NCBI GenBank assembly: GCA_036971475.1
Contig: JBAIZL010000001.1
Span: forward strand, 217,014,444-217,078,443
Source of the DNA: Prosapia bicincta
Lineage: Eukaryota > Arthropoda > Insecta > Hemiptera > Cercopidae
Length of the DNA stretch: 64,000 bases
Reading direction: 5' to 3'
Positions 45,776-59,336 of this stretch are shown here, piece by piece. The position numbers and the translations under genes were made by a program. Below the pieces are notes generated by a model. The model did no database searches and was not told the DNA's origin. It saw only the letters and a program-made list of their open reading frames with translations. Positions within the stretch are counted from its first letter, which is position 1, and each line of letters starts with the position of its first letter.

Positions 45776-48700
45776 GTAAGAATTACAGTTGTTAAAAATA
45801 TTAACATAAACTATTTCCATTATTTCTAGAACATTTTTTGTAAAGTTAAGTAACAAAAATCATATTGCATTAAATATTTTGGTCTTTGTGAAATTAATAT
45901 AATTAAATGATATTCATATTTGTTGATGCCATCTTCAAGTGAGAAACTAGTTTTCACTAAACAATTGTAAATATTTACAAAATCGACGTCATTTACAACG
46001 CCACTTGAGTTTACAAACTAACTTGCAGTTCGTGCCCCAGTTTTTACATAGGTCAGACAGGGTTCTATACATGTTACCAAGAACATATAAAAGTACTAAA
46101 AAACAATAACTACCCATCAAACTTTTTGACATCATAACTCCTAATACTCACAAAATACACCCACACCACCATAATATCCCACCCCACCCTAATACCTACG
46201 AAAACTTTGAGATCAGTTACGGCCTGAGTTGATAATGGGACACATCTCCCGAAACAGCTGTCCTCAACAAATATAAGTAAGTGCTACTATAGCAAGTAAA
46301 TATTTACAAGTGTTTAGTAAATGATAGTCCTATAAAAAATTAAGCAAAAAAAGTCCTTAAGAATATTAGGAAAAACTTAAACCTTGAAGCTGTAACCAAA
46401 AGAATTTAAAATTTTGAAAACAAAATATAATAAATAAATCACTATGAGGTTTTATTTTTACAAAACTTTAAAGAATCAACGTTTTTTTATATAACTGAAT
46501 GCTGTGTTGCATTACACAAAATAGCTGCCTAGTTCAGATAGATTTGTTTGATAAGGTGTACACTCACAAAATTTTTTATTAAATAAAAACTCGGTTGATA
46601 GGTGAGTCAGGACACCTTGATTTATTGAAAATACAGTTACGTTTCAGTGACTAAATTATCGTCCCCTTTCACGCCTGCAAGTATAATAGACAGAATGAAC
46701 ATCTACGTCATAAAAATTAACATATACAAAATCAAAAACATTACAATGTACATTTAAGTTGTTAATACTAATGAATTAGCAGAACAACAACACAAATAAA
46801 TTAAATAATTAACACACTATAAAACGTGATAGTCCATGATAATAAAAACTATAAAACAATGAGAGATTTAAAATTTTTTTTTAAATCACTCATTTTAATT
46901 TCAGATTCCGAATATCAACTTTTTTCCCATGGAAAATACAGTAAGTTACTTTTTTCACATTTTAAATGTTAGGCTGTAATGGCATGTATAGCGTAAACAA
47001 GTCTTATTAATATTGTTTAAAAAAATTTTTCTTAATTACCCATATTAATGTGTAGAACATGAATATTAACTTTTTCCACAGTAAATACGAAAAGTTAATT
47101 TTTTGCACATTTTTAATGTTAGTCTGTAATAGCATGTATAGCGTCAACCGGCAGCGCAGTAGATAAAGGGCACTGCAATACGTCAAAGTAAATTTATTTT
47201 AATACTAAACTTAAAATCTAAATATTTAACTTTTGGTTATAGTTTTATACATCATTACTATATACCTTCATTAAAATATACCTATGAAGTATCCACTCAG
47301 GATAGATTTGGTTATAATTTTGTACAGCATTACTATCTACCTATATTCAAGTATACTTATGAAGTATCCAGTCACGATAGATTTGGTTGTAATTTTGTGC
47401 ATTGGTAATAAGTCTAAATATTTACCAAAGTTACAACAAAATCTATTTTGACTGGATGCTTCGTAGGTATATTTTAATATAGGTGGATAGTAATATTGAA
47501 TAAAATTATAACCAAATCTAACCTGACTGGATACTTCGTAGATATATTTTAATATAGGTATATACAGTAGTAATGTTGTATAAAATTACAACCTAATCTA
47601 GACGTAGTGCAGTGCGCTGTAGCTACTGCATGTCCGGTTGATGTTCGTGTTCTACACATTAAAACACATTATTTGAAAAAAAAAATTGTAAAAATCCATC
47701 GTCATTAAGACTATATTTTACCATTGTTTTATAGTTTCTGTTATCATGGACTATCAAGTTTTATAGTGTGTTGTTTAATTATTTATTTTATTTGTTATTG
47801 TTTTGTTAATTTATATGTAATAATAACTTAAATGTACATTATAATGTTTTGATTTTATATTAATTTTGTATGTGAATTTTTATGACATAGATTATAATTC
47901 TGTCTATTATATTTGTAGGCTTGAATGAGGACGACAATTTAGTTGTTGAAACATAGCTTTTTAATAAATTAAGGTTAGCTGACTCATCACCATCAACCGA
48001 GTTTTTATTTAACCCTAGATTCGTAGACATTCGTCTCTCAGACGACGCAAAATTCCGTAAATTGAGAGTTTGTAGGGATGATGGGGTAGTTGTGGGGGGT
48101 GGGGGGCACGTCTATTTTTCAAGATCAATGGCCTGACAGAGATGCAGTAGAGTCCGTGGCCGAAAGTGATAATGTATCGGTTTTATTTGAGGTTATCCTT
48201 TTGGAGTAGTCTGACGGGCGAGTGTTTACGACTAGTGTGACTATTGTTTATAGGTGCGTAGTCTACGAGACGAAACATTACGAACAGTGATAGAGTGAAT
48301 TTTAGTGGTCGTCCAGTGGTTGAAGTGGTTCTACTGGACTTTATATAGGAGCTTTCTTTGTGAAAGAACTAACCAAAAGTATTCATGGATCATTCAGAAA
48401 CGTAACGATGGACAATTGGTTTACGTCAGTAAATCTAGCTAAAGATATGTTAAATAAACATAAGTTAACAATCTTTGGAATTCTTCGATCAGACAAAAGA
48501 GAGATTCCTCCTGAGATGTCTGCAAAACAAGATCGAAAAGTAAACTCAGCAATGTTTGGCTACAATAATGAACTGGTATTGTTGTCTTATAAGGCTAAGG
48601 AAAACAAAATTGTTTTCTTATTATCAAACACTCATGAGAAGGTATAATCAGGGAAGAATCTGGTAAACCCGATAGTGTTCATTTTTATAATGAAACCAAA

Positions 48701-51700
48701 GGAGCAGTCGATTCTTTCGATGAAATGACATCTAACAAAACTCAGATATGGCCGCTCTGCTTTTTCTTAGGGATGCTCAATAGCACTTGAGTAAATGCTT
48801 TTGTTATTTACACCCATCGTCTTATCCAAGGATACAAGAAACCCGTAACAAGGAGAGAGTTTGCGAAGCTTCTCAGTGAAGAGCTGATGAAACATTGGCT
48901 TGAGGAGAGGCTACAAGTACCAACTTTGCACCAAAAACTTAAAGTTAAAATCATTGAAATACTGGGTTCGTCCGTTCCAGTTAAAGACTGTCAACCGCAG
49001 GAAGCACCAAAATGAAAAATTTGTGCATTTTGCCCTTCAAAAAAACGAAGAATGACGCAGTACGTATGCTTCAACTGCAAGAAGCACATGTGTATGGAAC
49101 ACAGTGGACTGCTGTGCACAGTCTGTTTAGAAAACAGCATTTAAGACTAAAAATCTATCAAACGTGTATGTGAGTACTTTCCTTTAATTATTGTCATAGT
49201 AAAAATTAAAAAAATATTTTTAATGACTTTTAAACATTTTTTTATTATGGTAGTCTCTCAGACGAATGTTTACGAATAGTGTCACTATAAAATAACATTA
49301 CGAATCTAGGGTTAATAAGATAGATTTGGTTATTAAAAAATAAATTAAGGTAATTATTTATAATTATTAATAATATTTATTATTATCATATATTTATAAA
49401 TATTTGGGACCTAATCAGACATTTGCTTCTGCAGAGTAATACCGTTTGCCAGGTGACACCATGTGATTTCTATTCTTACTTTACATGCAGATTTGTTTGG
49501 GTACATGTATAAAGTTACAACCAAATCTAGGTTAACTGAATACTTTATAGGTATATAGTATTGTTGTATAAAATAGTGCATTAATATGCATAAATAGTGC
49601 ATACACTCCCTATAGGTGAGGTCCGTATAAGACCAAAGTACCGGCGAAACAAACACTTATAGATGGTTCCACACACAAAACAGAAAATATTGCATTGAAC
49701 ATTTTTCAATCCTCTCATGACTAGACGTATTACGGGACGCCGTTGTTACTGAGGCACAGAAAAGTAGTCCGATCAATATAGCTTCAGGATATGTTTAGGG
49801 ATTGTTTTATACACATGTCTAATTAGGTTCCAAATGTAAAAAACTAACCACATAAAATAAAGTTTGCCAACATATATTAAACCTGAGTTTAATATCTGTC
49901 TTGAGTTGTTAATATCTGTTAAGTCTTGAGTTGTAGGCCCATTTTTTTATACATTTTTGCTTATAAACGCAATAAATATATACAAATCACAGTTATAAAA
50001 TTTTCAGCTTTAATGACTTATGTCATAATCATCAGTGATGCTACTACAAAGATATAACTTTAACTGTTTAAGTTTTATGTTTGCAATAGCATCACTGAGG
50101 ATTGTGACAGAAGTCAAAACACATATGAAATTAAAGTGTTATAATTTAGAGTTGTGTATATTTATTGTGTTTATACCATTTACTCACAAGCCTGCTCAAA
50201 TATTATTTATATTTAATCATTTAAACAATAGTTTATGACTATCCGAACTTTAAATTTTATAAATTTGTTAAAATTTACTGAGACGGAATGTTTTCAATCG
50301 CTATGTAGCAATCTTCTATTCACAACCAGATAGTCTATCTGGGGGAAGTCCTATCGCTAGTGTCGTAAGCAAAATTTTTCTACAACACATAGAAAACACC
50401 AAGATACAAACAGTACACACGCACACAATATCATTTACTGTCACAGATATGTCGATGATATCATAACACTATACAGAGGCAACTCCTGACAATGCGAAAA
50501 ACTCCTCACCTACACTAATAAAATACACCAAAAACTCCACTTCACTTCAGAGATTGAAACCAACCAATCTCTAAACTTCCTCGACCTAACCATAACAAAA
50601 AGACACACAAAATCCCAGCTTCAACATTTACAGGAAACCCATAACGACAGACACACTTATCCACAACACCTCAAACCACCCTATCCAACACAAACACGCT
50701 GCCTTCAGATCCATGCTCCACAGACTTAAAGAAATCCCAATGACCACAGAAAACATAAACAAAGAACGAGACATAATTAAATATTTAGCATACATAAATG
50801 GATACAACACCACAATAATAGACAAACTATGGTACGAAATTTTAAAAAAAACACTAAAATTAACACTGCAGACAGGAAAACAAATACATCACATTACCAT
50901 ACATAAACAAAATAACAAACAAAATAGCCGGCAAATTTCGAAAAGAGGATACAAAACAAATAACAAGTTCCAAAACAAAATACAACACAACACCAACAAC
51001 AAAGATAAACTACAAGCATCAGGCGTATACAAACTAAACTGCGACAAATGTAACAAATTCTACATTGGATAAATAGGTCTCAGCTTTAAACAAAGAGTCG
51101 AGGAACACAAACAGAACACCAAATCCAACATTTTACAATCACATAAAAGAAACAGGACACAAATACACATACATTTACCATAACCTAGAAATCCTACACA
51201 TCAACAAAAAGGACCACATCTCAACACACTAGAACAATATGAAATTTACAGACACACAAAATCACAAAATACAAACATATTAAACAAACAATACAAATCA
51301 CACATACACTTTGATACTATCGAAAACCTGCCTTTAAAACTGTCACCGCTGACCCGACATCACCAAGCAGAAGACACTAATGAAAATCACCACATAGCGA
51401 TCGAAAACATTCTGTCTCAGTAAGTTTTAACAAATTTACAAAATTTAAAGTTGGGTCATTCCATGTCAAATCAACAAACTAAAAAATAATTTTGGACCTT
51501 GAGGTTTCAGAATGATTTGATTTTTTGTATGATTGTTCCTACCATCAAAACTAACAAAAATGGAAAGTATCAGATTTTTTGGACTTATAGTTTTTTAATT
51601 ATTAATTTTCAAAAATAGTAAATGTACGAAAATTGTCAGGGCTTTGGTTACTCTAAACTGCTCTATTTTCAAAACTACTAAACATACAAGATCGAAATTT

Positions 51701-53671
51701 TCACCATTTTATTCTGTTTTACAAGAGCTTTAATTTGATACCATACATGATCATGTTGGTAAATTTGACCATTTTCCAAAATTTTTCTAAAAATCAATTT
51801 TGAAAAATTTCAAAAACATTTTTTTATTTTTCTGAAAAAATATGTTATTTGTACACTATTATAGTACACATATGCCAAATTTTAGAATGGGATGACAATG
51901 GGATCATATTTTAATAAAATATTTTTTGTCTAAACTCACCCTAACTTGTAGGTACCGATCAGTCACACTCATCGGATTTCCACACAAAAATCTGAAATAT
52001 GTTTTATGACTGCATCTTTAAAAGTTTTTATAAAAAAAGTAGGCACCACCTAATGAACTAGGTTTTTAAAGTCACTTAAACTTAACAAAATTCAACATAA
52101 GATATTGCTCTTGATATTTAGTTAGATGTTTCTCTTGAGATACTTTTCTAAAGTCTTTGAAGACAGCGAATTTTCTTCCTTGCTTAATTTGTACACCCTT
52201 CCAGTTGTAGTCATTGGTTCTACTTTTTGAAGAAATGTCACAAGCCTTTGGGTAAAAAAATGATGCTACTGGCCCTTCGGGATGTAGAAAACTCACTTCA
52301 TATTCACAAGTTTCATTATTCTTTTTAAGAATACATGAAAGCCACCAGGATTGATCATAGGAAACAGTCACAAAGCCAAATTCGATGTATTGTAGATCTG
52401 TCGGTGTTATATACTCAAAGGTTGTGATAGTTTTAGTAAACTGGTAGGGGCTGTAGTAGTAATACTTCACATTGATGCGATTTCTAAAATTGGGCTGTAG
52501 GAATGAAACTTTTGGGTTACAACAATGGCTACTGAGTCATTGAAGCGTGCAGCAAGTTTCTTTCCCATATCTGCATATTCTTGTTGCAAGCAGTATACAA
52601 AATCAATTCCAGATATATTATCCACGGCAAAGTCATACAACTGCAGTGGTGTTAAAATTTGATTATCATAAGGACGCTGGAGACTAGCTTTGGCAGCAAG
52701 GCGTTTGATAGTGCCACCAAGGCCATCACAGGCACTTTTTCCATAGGATGTGGCAAAAAACTGCCATTCTGCTTCGATTCCAAAATCAGTTTTATGAAAG
52801 CAAAGGTTATGGAAATTTTTCTTGTTTTTATATTGTGCTGAACTACCATCGGAGAAGTATGTTATTTTTTTGATTGCAAAAGGTATAGTTTCTTTCAGTA
52901 TAGAAATCAACTTAGTCTGGAATACATTAAATGCTACAGTATTGTATTCTAAGCAGTCTGATATAAAAACATAATCTAAATGTTTTATTTTGTTTTAAGT
53001 CCGAAAAATCTGATATTTAGCATTTTTGTTAGTTTTGATGGTAGGAACAATCATGCAAGAAAACATAAAAATCTGAGATGGTGAGGTTCAGACCATTGGT
53101 TGATTTGACATGGAATGACCTAGTTCGGATAGTCATAAACTATTGTTTAAGTGATCAATTAAGATTCAACGAACGTAATGGACTACAAAATTTAAAAATT
53201 ATTTATATGTTTTTACATTATTAAATAAAATAAGGAGGCACTGTTTCGTTTAAGTATTGAACTTATTATCTTGTGTATTATTGTGCTAACTGCCCTATTG
53301 ACAATTGATATAATGCTAATCGTACCTAATAAATGGCACCCACCATAGATATTGTTGTCCTGCTGTTTTTAGTGTAGTTACTGCATATTGTGTGTGTAGT
53401 TATTTTTTTCTTACTACCATAAAGACAATATAAGCATATATAATATAAGGCAAGCTAGCTGAGATATTGCTGTACTTGTGCATTTTGTGTGCAGATACTG
53501 TGGGCTAACTGCCCTAAAAATATTAGAGTAATGTAAATCTCACCTAAAAAAGGGTAGCCCATAAACACTAATAAGAAATTGGTAAAATGTAATGCTGGTC
53601 AAACAAATGTTTCATGCTTAGACTGTTATGATTATTTGCTAGGAAAATGATAACAATTGTGTCTGAGTAAG

Positions 53672-53750
<79 letters not shown>

Positions 53751-55044
53751 ATATTTAACATTATCCATTGTTTTTCCGTTGCACTGACTTTATGAAGTTA
53801 ATATATTACTATGTAAGTAATTTTATCCACCATTAAGTGCAATAATTTTACCTTGAGTGATGATAATAATAGAGTATAATAATTAAACCTATAATAAACA
53901 CACAATATCTCACTATGGACAAGATATGTAGACGATATACTTGTAATATACCAACCTACCATTCACAACGAACACGTCATAATATTAAACAAACTAAATA
54001 CATACAACGAAAACATACAATTCACCGTTGAAACAGAAACAAATAGAACAATCAACTTCCTCGACATTACTTTAAATATAAATGATAATAAAATAGAAAC
54101 TACAGTATACAGGAAACCTACTTCCAACAACACCACAATACACTACAAATCTAACCACCCCTGGACACACAAAATTAACACTTACAGTAACATGATAAAT
54201 AAAGCAATAAAATACACACAGGATAACAAACAAAAATTAAATGAAGAATTAGATAACATTACAAAAATAGCAATAGAAAATGGATACAACAAACACATTA
54301 TAAAAAATATATACAATAAATTCACAAAAAAACCTAACCTCAACACAACACTACAACCGGAACACGAAAATAATAAAAATAAAAAAATCTACCTAAAATA
54401 TAAATATACCAATAACAAAATAGAAAAAATAACAAATATATACAACAAAGAATACTACACTCCAACTTACAAACCAAACAACAAAATAATAAAATATCTT
54501 AATAACACAAACCACATAACAAATTCAGAAAAACATAACCTATCAGGAATTTACAAAATCACATGCAACAACTGTAACGCTTTTTACATAGGAAAAACAT
54601 CCAGAACATTTAAAATAAGATTTGAAGAACATTATAGAGCATTCAAAAACAAAAATTCTAAAGTATCAAATGTTGCAGCACACCTAATATCCCATAAACA
54701 CGAAATAACAAATTACGAAAATAACCTAACCATACTGGAAATAAATAACAACCCAATAGAACTAAACTCACTAGAAAAATACCACATTTATAAAAACATA
54801 CACAACAACTTAATGAATCTACAAACAACATATACAGAAGACATACTATATAGAAATATCATACACACAGATCAAGAAAAAGTGCGCGTAACGTCAACAA
54901 ACACCGGCTTCACGGACCGAGCATCCACAGCAGAGAAACATCAGTGATTCGACAATGGTCAACGACCGAAAGGTGCCTCATCACTCAAGGTAAAATTATT
55001 GCACTTAATGGTGGATAAAATTACTTACATAGTAATATATTAAC

Positions 55045-55103
<59 letters not shown>

Positions 55104-55269
55104 ATATTTTACGTTGTCTATTATTTTTCCGTTGCACTGACTTTATGAAGCTGACACACCAGAAAAATATCAGTGATTCGACAATGGTCAAGTCACCGAA
55201 AGGTGCCTCACCACAAGAAGGTAAAATTATTGCACTTAGTGCTGGTATTTACAATAGTAATGTATCAAC

Positions 55270-55326
<57 letters not shown>

Positions 55327-58265
55327 CGTTGATATATTGCACTTAGTGGTGGAGAAAAGTATTTACAATAGTAATATATCAACTTCATAAAGTCAGTGCA
55401 ACGGAAAAATAATGGACAACGTAAAATATATATATATATGTATATATATATAAAGTTATTGTAAACAATTAAGCAACGGAAAAAAATGGACAATGTGATA
55501 TATTTATATATATATATATATATCACTTTCACTTATGTACTTAAACAAGAATCTTACTTGGTATTTATGCGAGTTAACTTTCAATGACTGGCCTTGTCAT
55601 TATCATCGGGCATACTGAACAGGGTTGTTGTAGACTGCGAGCTGAGTGGATTTCCTGTTGACCTTGGTGTACAGTTATGTTCTATTTTTAGATTCACTGC
55701 ACTGTGCGAGTTTTTAAAGTTTGTTTTGGGGTTAATATTGTCTATTAGATTGAATAACTTATCGTTTTTTATTTTATTTGTATTTGTTCGTTAATGATAT
55801 TATTTTTATAAATTTCTAGTTGTTCCCAGATTGTCATTTTGAGGACTTTTTGAACTTTTTTTTATTAAGTGTACGTTTTTTAATGTGGGGAATGTGTGTT
55901 TGTTTTTGATGGCGTTTTTGTGTGGCTAAGTTTGAGTTATAGATTTCAGGTTTGATGTATGCATTGAGGTGTTCATGATATCTATCTTTTAATTTCTTTT
56001 TTGTTTGGCCTATGTATATTTTATTACAGTCTGGGCATTCGATTTTGTATATTCCGTTATTAAGTGTGGGACATATTTTTTCTGGTTGGTTTATTTTGTT
56101 GATTATGTTTCCTGTGTTTTTGTAGGCTATGTTAATATTATTATTTTTTAGTGTTTTAGTTATTCCTTTTATGTTGTATCTTGTGTATGTGAATGTACCC
56201 CATTTTGTTGTTTGTGGTTCGATTTTAGGTTGTTTTAATTTATTTAATATTTTAAATTCTAATTTATTTATTTTTTTTATTGTATTCATTTTTTGGGCTA
56301 TTTGCAGGGTGTCTAGTGACAGGGAAAACCGGGAAAACCTGGAAAAGTCAGGGAATTTTAAGATTCTGGAAAAGTCAGGGAAAATTTTAAAAAATCGGGA
56401 AAATATTTATTTTGATTAGAAACAAAACTAGTGGCCATTGCTCTCGAATATTTGGTATTGTAAGCCAGCGGTTTAGGGGCAGGGCAGTCAGGAAATAACA
56501 CTTCTTTATTTAGATGCCCATTATTTATTTGATAAGCCCAATGCTATGACTTCAGGACTTGTGTCAATAAATATTAAACGTGTCGAGTTGGTACAGCTGG
56601 GAGGTTTTAGCCTGGACCGTGGCCTTGGGGTGCGCAGTGGTTCTGTTATCATATGGACAGGTGGGGATAACAGATAACTCAGTCTGTTTCTGACCACACA
56701 GAACGCTGTGTAAACATTCGTAGCCAGCTATTTGTCTAGACTCGTGATAGTATGTGTTTTATTTGACGGTGATTATTTGTACACTGTTTATTTCAACATG
56801 GAAGGTTCCAGTTTTCATTGCCGTAGCGGGCAAGCGCGTCATGCAGATGTCGTCATTACCTCCCCTCCTTCCTTAGGATAAATATAAACTAAAAGATAAA
56901 GTGACTGAAGCAGAGATTATATGGTGCGTGAATTTAGTAATGCAACACTTCTTTACGCAATGCAGAAGGTAGTGTGCCTCTTTCTAAGGATGTTCCCTGA
57001 TAGCACCATTGCACAGAACATGAGATTGGGGAAAGATAACATTTCCTATAGTGTTGTAATCGGTTTATCAAATTATTTTAAAGACCTGTTACTGACATCA
57101 TTAAATTCAAATTCTAACTATGTAATTGGCTTTGATGAAAGTTTAAACAAAATATCACAAAGAGCCCAAATGGATTTGAGTGTTAGGTATTGGGATGCAG
57201 AGACGGATGAAGTGAAAGCTCGATATTTTGGTTCTGTGTTCCTTACAGACACAAAAGCAAAAGAGTTACTCAATTCGTTCTTCAAAGTCTGGATTTATCC
57301 AAGATCCTTCAGATATCAATGTAAACTGGGCTTTCTATAGACATCTAAAAGAGGAAAAGTCAGGGAAAACTCAGGGAATTTCTTCAAGCTATTTTACTAG
57401 ACACCCTGGAAAAGTCAGGGAAAACTCAGGGAATTTCTTCAAGCTATTTTACTAGACACCCTGTATTTGATATATTATTTGTTTTTCTTTGGTTTTTTTT
57501 CATTATTTAGAGGCAATTTTAGCATCCTGTATAAAAGTGAGTTGTAAGCGGCCATTTTATGTTGTGGGGGAGGGTTGGAGTGGTTTGGTATTGTATTAAT
57601 GGTTTGTGTGGGTTTCCTATAAATAGAGTATTTAATGTTATTTGTATTTCTGGTTATTGTTAGGTCTAGATAGTTTATTTTATTGTTTATTTCTTCCTCC
57701 ATGGTGAATTTTATGTTAGGGTGTAAGTTATTGATTTCATCTAGGATGATGTTATTATTTATTGCTTTATTTTGTGAGATGTATAATCCATCGTCAACAT
57801 ATCGTATCCAATGTCCATATAAACCAACCCGAAAAAATATATCCCACACTTAATAACGGAATATACGAAATCGAATGCCCAGACTGTAATAAAATATACA
57901 TAGGCCAAACAAAAAAGAAATTAAAAGACAGATATCATGAACACCTCAATTCATACATCAAACCTGAAATCTATAACTCAAACTTAGCCACACATGCCAT
58001 CAAAAACAAACACACATTCCCCACATTAAAAAACGTACACCTAATAAAAAAAGTTCAAAAAGGCCTCAAAATGACAATCTGGGAACAACTAGAAATTTAT
58101 AAAAATAAAAATAATATCATTAACGAACAAATACAAATAAAATAAAAAAACGATAAATTATTCAATCTAATAGACAATTTTAACCCCAAACAAACTTTAA
58201 AAACTCAAGGTAAAAATATTGCACTTAATGGTGGATAAAATTACTTACAATAGTAATATATTAAC

Positions 58266-58330
<65 letters not shown>

Positions 58331-58878
58331 TGATACGTAGAAGAGCGAGTCTACTGTTGTTGGGTTCACCTCGTCAATGCTGGATGAGATTCTAGCGAAA
58401 CGTCGGAACTGCGAATTTATGGACTGCAGAATGAACAGATGTACTCCAGATAGTAACTATTCATCATATATATATATATGTTTTGATATTTTACGTTATC
58501 CATTGTTTTTCCGTTGCACTGACTTTATGAAGTTAATATATTACTATTGTTAGTAATTTTATCCACCATTAAGTGCAATAATTTTATCTTGTGTGATGAG
58601 GCGCCTTTCGGTCACTTGACCATTGTCGAATCACTGATTACTTTTTCTCAGTTTTTCTGGTGTGGATGTTCGGTCCGTGGTGTTGGTACTTGTTGACGTC
58701 ATACACGTTTCCTCTTGTGTCTCGTGTATGATGTTTTTGAATAGTATGTTTTCTGTATATGTTGTTTGTAGATCCATTAAATTGTTGTGTATGTTTTTAT
58801 AAATGTGGTATTTTTCTAGTGAATTTAGTTCTTACAATTAAATTAGTTCTTAAAATTACTTACAATAGTAATATATTA

Positions 58879-58965
<87 letters not shown>

Positions 58966-59268
58966 CTGTTTTTAGGTTAGTTTTAGTATAGCTTAAAGCT
59001 TATTTAGGAATTTTTGGACTAGATAGGAGACTGACTGACTTACCTAATGGCAATAGTCCAAAACTGCAATCTCTTGGAAATAAATAAATAGACACATATA
59101 AAAACTTAACAGACTCTTTTTTTTTTGATTGACAAAGATCATTTTTGATCGAAATATTTCAATAGTGTGTTAAGTTTTCATGTGTTTATTTATTTATTTC
59201 CAAGAGATTGCAGTTTTGGACTTTTGCCATTAGGTAAGTCTGTCAGTCTCCTATCTAGTTCAAAAATT

Positions 59269-59336
<68 letters not shown>

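Larger units (their letters stand above)
50213..53150 (+). mobile_element. PLE-D with inverted ends, interrupted by a DDE transposon
   Basis: Left end 50213-50322 is inverted relative to 51395-51452 plus 53122-53150 (cggatagtcataaactattg). Body on + strand: YVDD ([12 protein letters not shown] about 50440), [12 protein letters not shown] (about 50580), connector, and GIY-YIG start ([17 protein letters not shown] about 51018-51070). Frameshifts and stops. The 3' terminal repeat is split by the insertion at 51453-53121. Confidence 0.87.
53750..55050 (+). mobile_element. PLE-A copy 2
   Basis: Left end 53750-53875 is an inverted 3' terminal segment; the body starts inside the reverse transcriptase. 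[14 protein letters not shown] is at 53916-53960. The 3' end has a hammerhead-like unit (54943-54985), then the terminal segment and a (TA)n run at 55050-55101. Nearly identical in protein to copy 1. Confidence 0.92.
55540..58203. mobile_element. PLE-B, two copies head to head, interrupted by a hAT-like element
   Basis: The - strand copy runs from about 57825 down to 55540: reverse transcriptase C-part, then (after the 56305-57463 insertion) GIY-YIG and the 3' end with a hammerhead. At about 57825-57835 it joins, head to head, a + strand partial copy (57826-58200) containing only GIY-YIG. A PLE-A terminal segment is fused at 58203. Confidence 0.88.

Noticed and set aside
47918..47962. Hammerhead-like hairpin GACGACAATTTAGTTGTTGAAAC in the 46.6/47.9 kb arms
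   Set aside because: The box cannot be aligned without gaps in either arm; too decayed to call.
53568..53768. Open frames with Ile-Tyr repeats here and at 17579, 23243, 55145, 55236 and 58759
   Set aside because: They are translations of (TA)n tracts.
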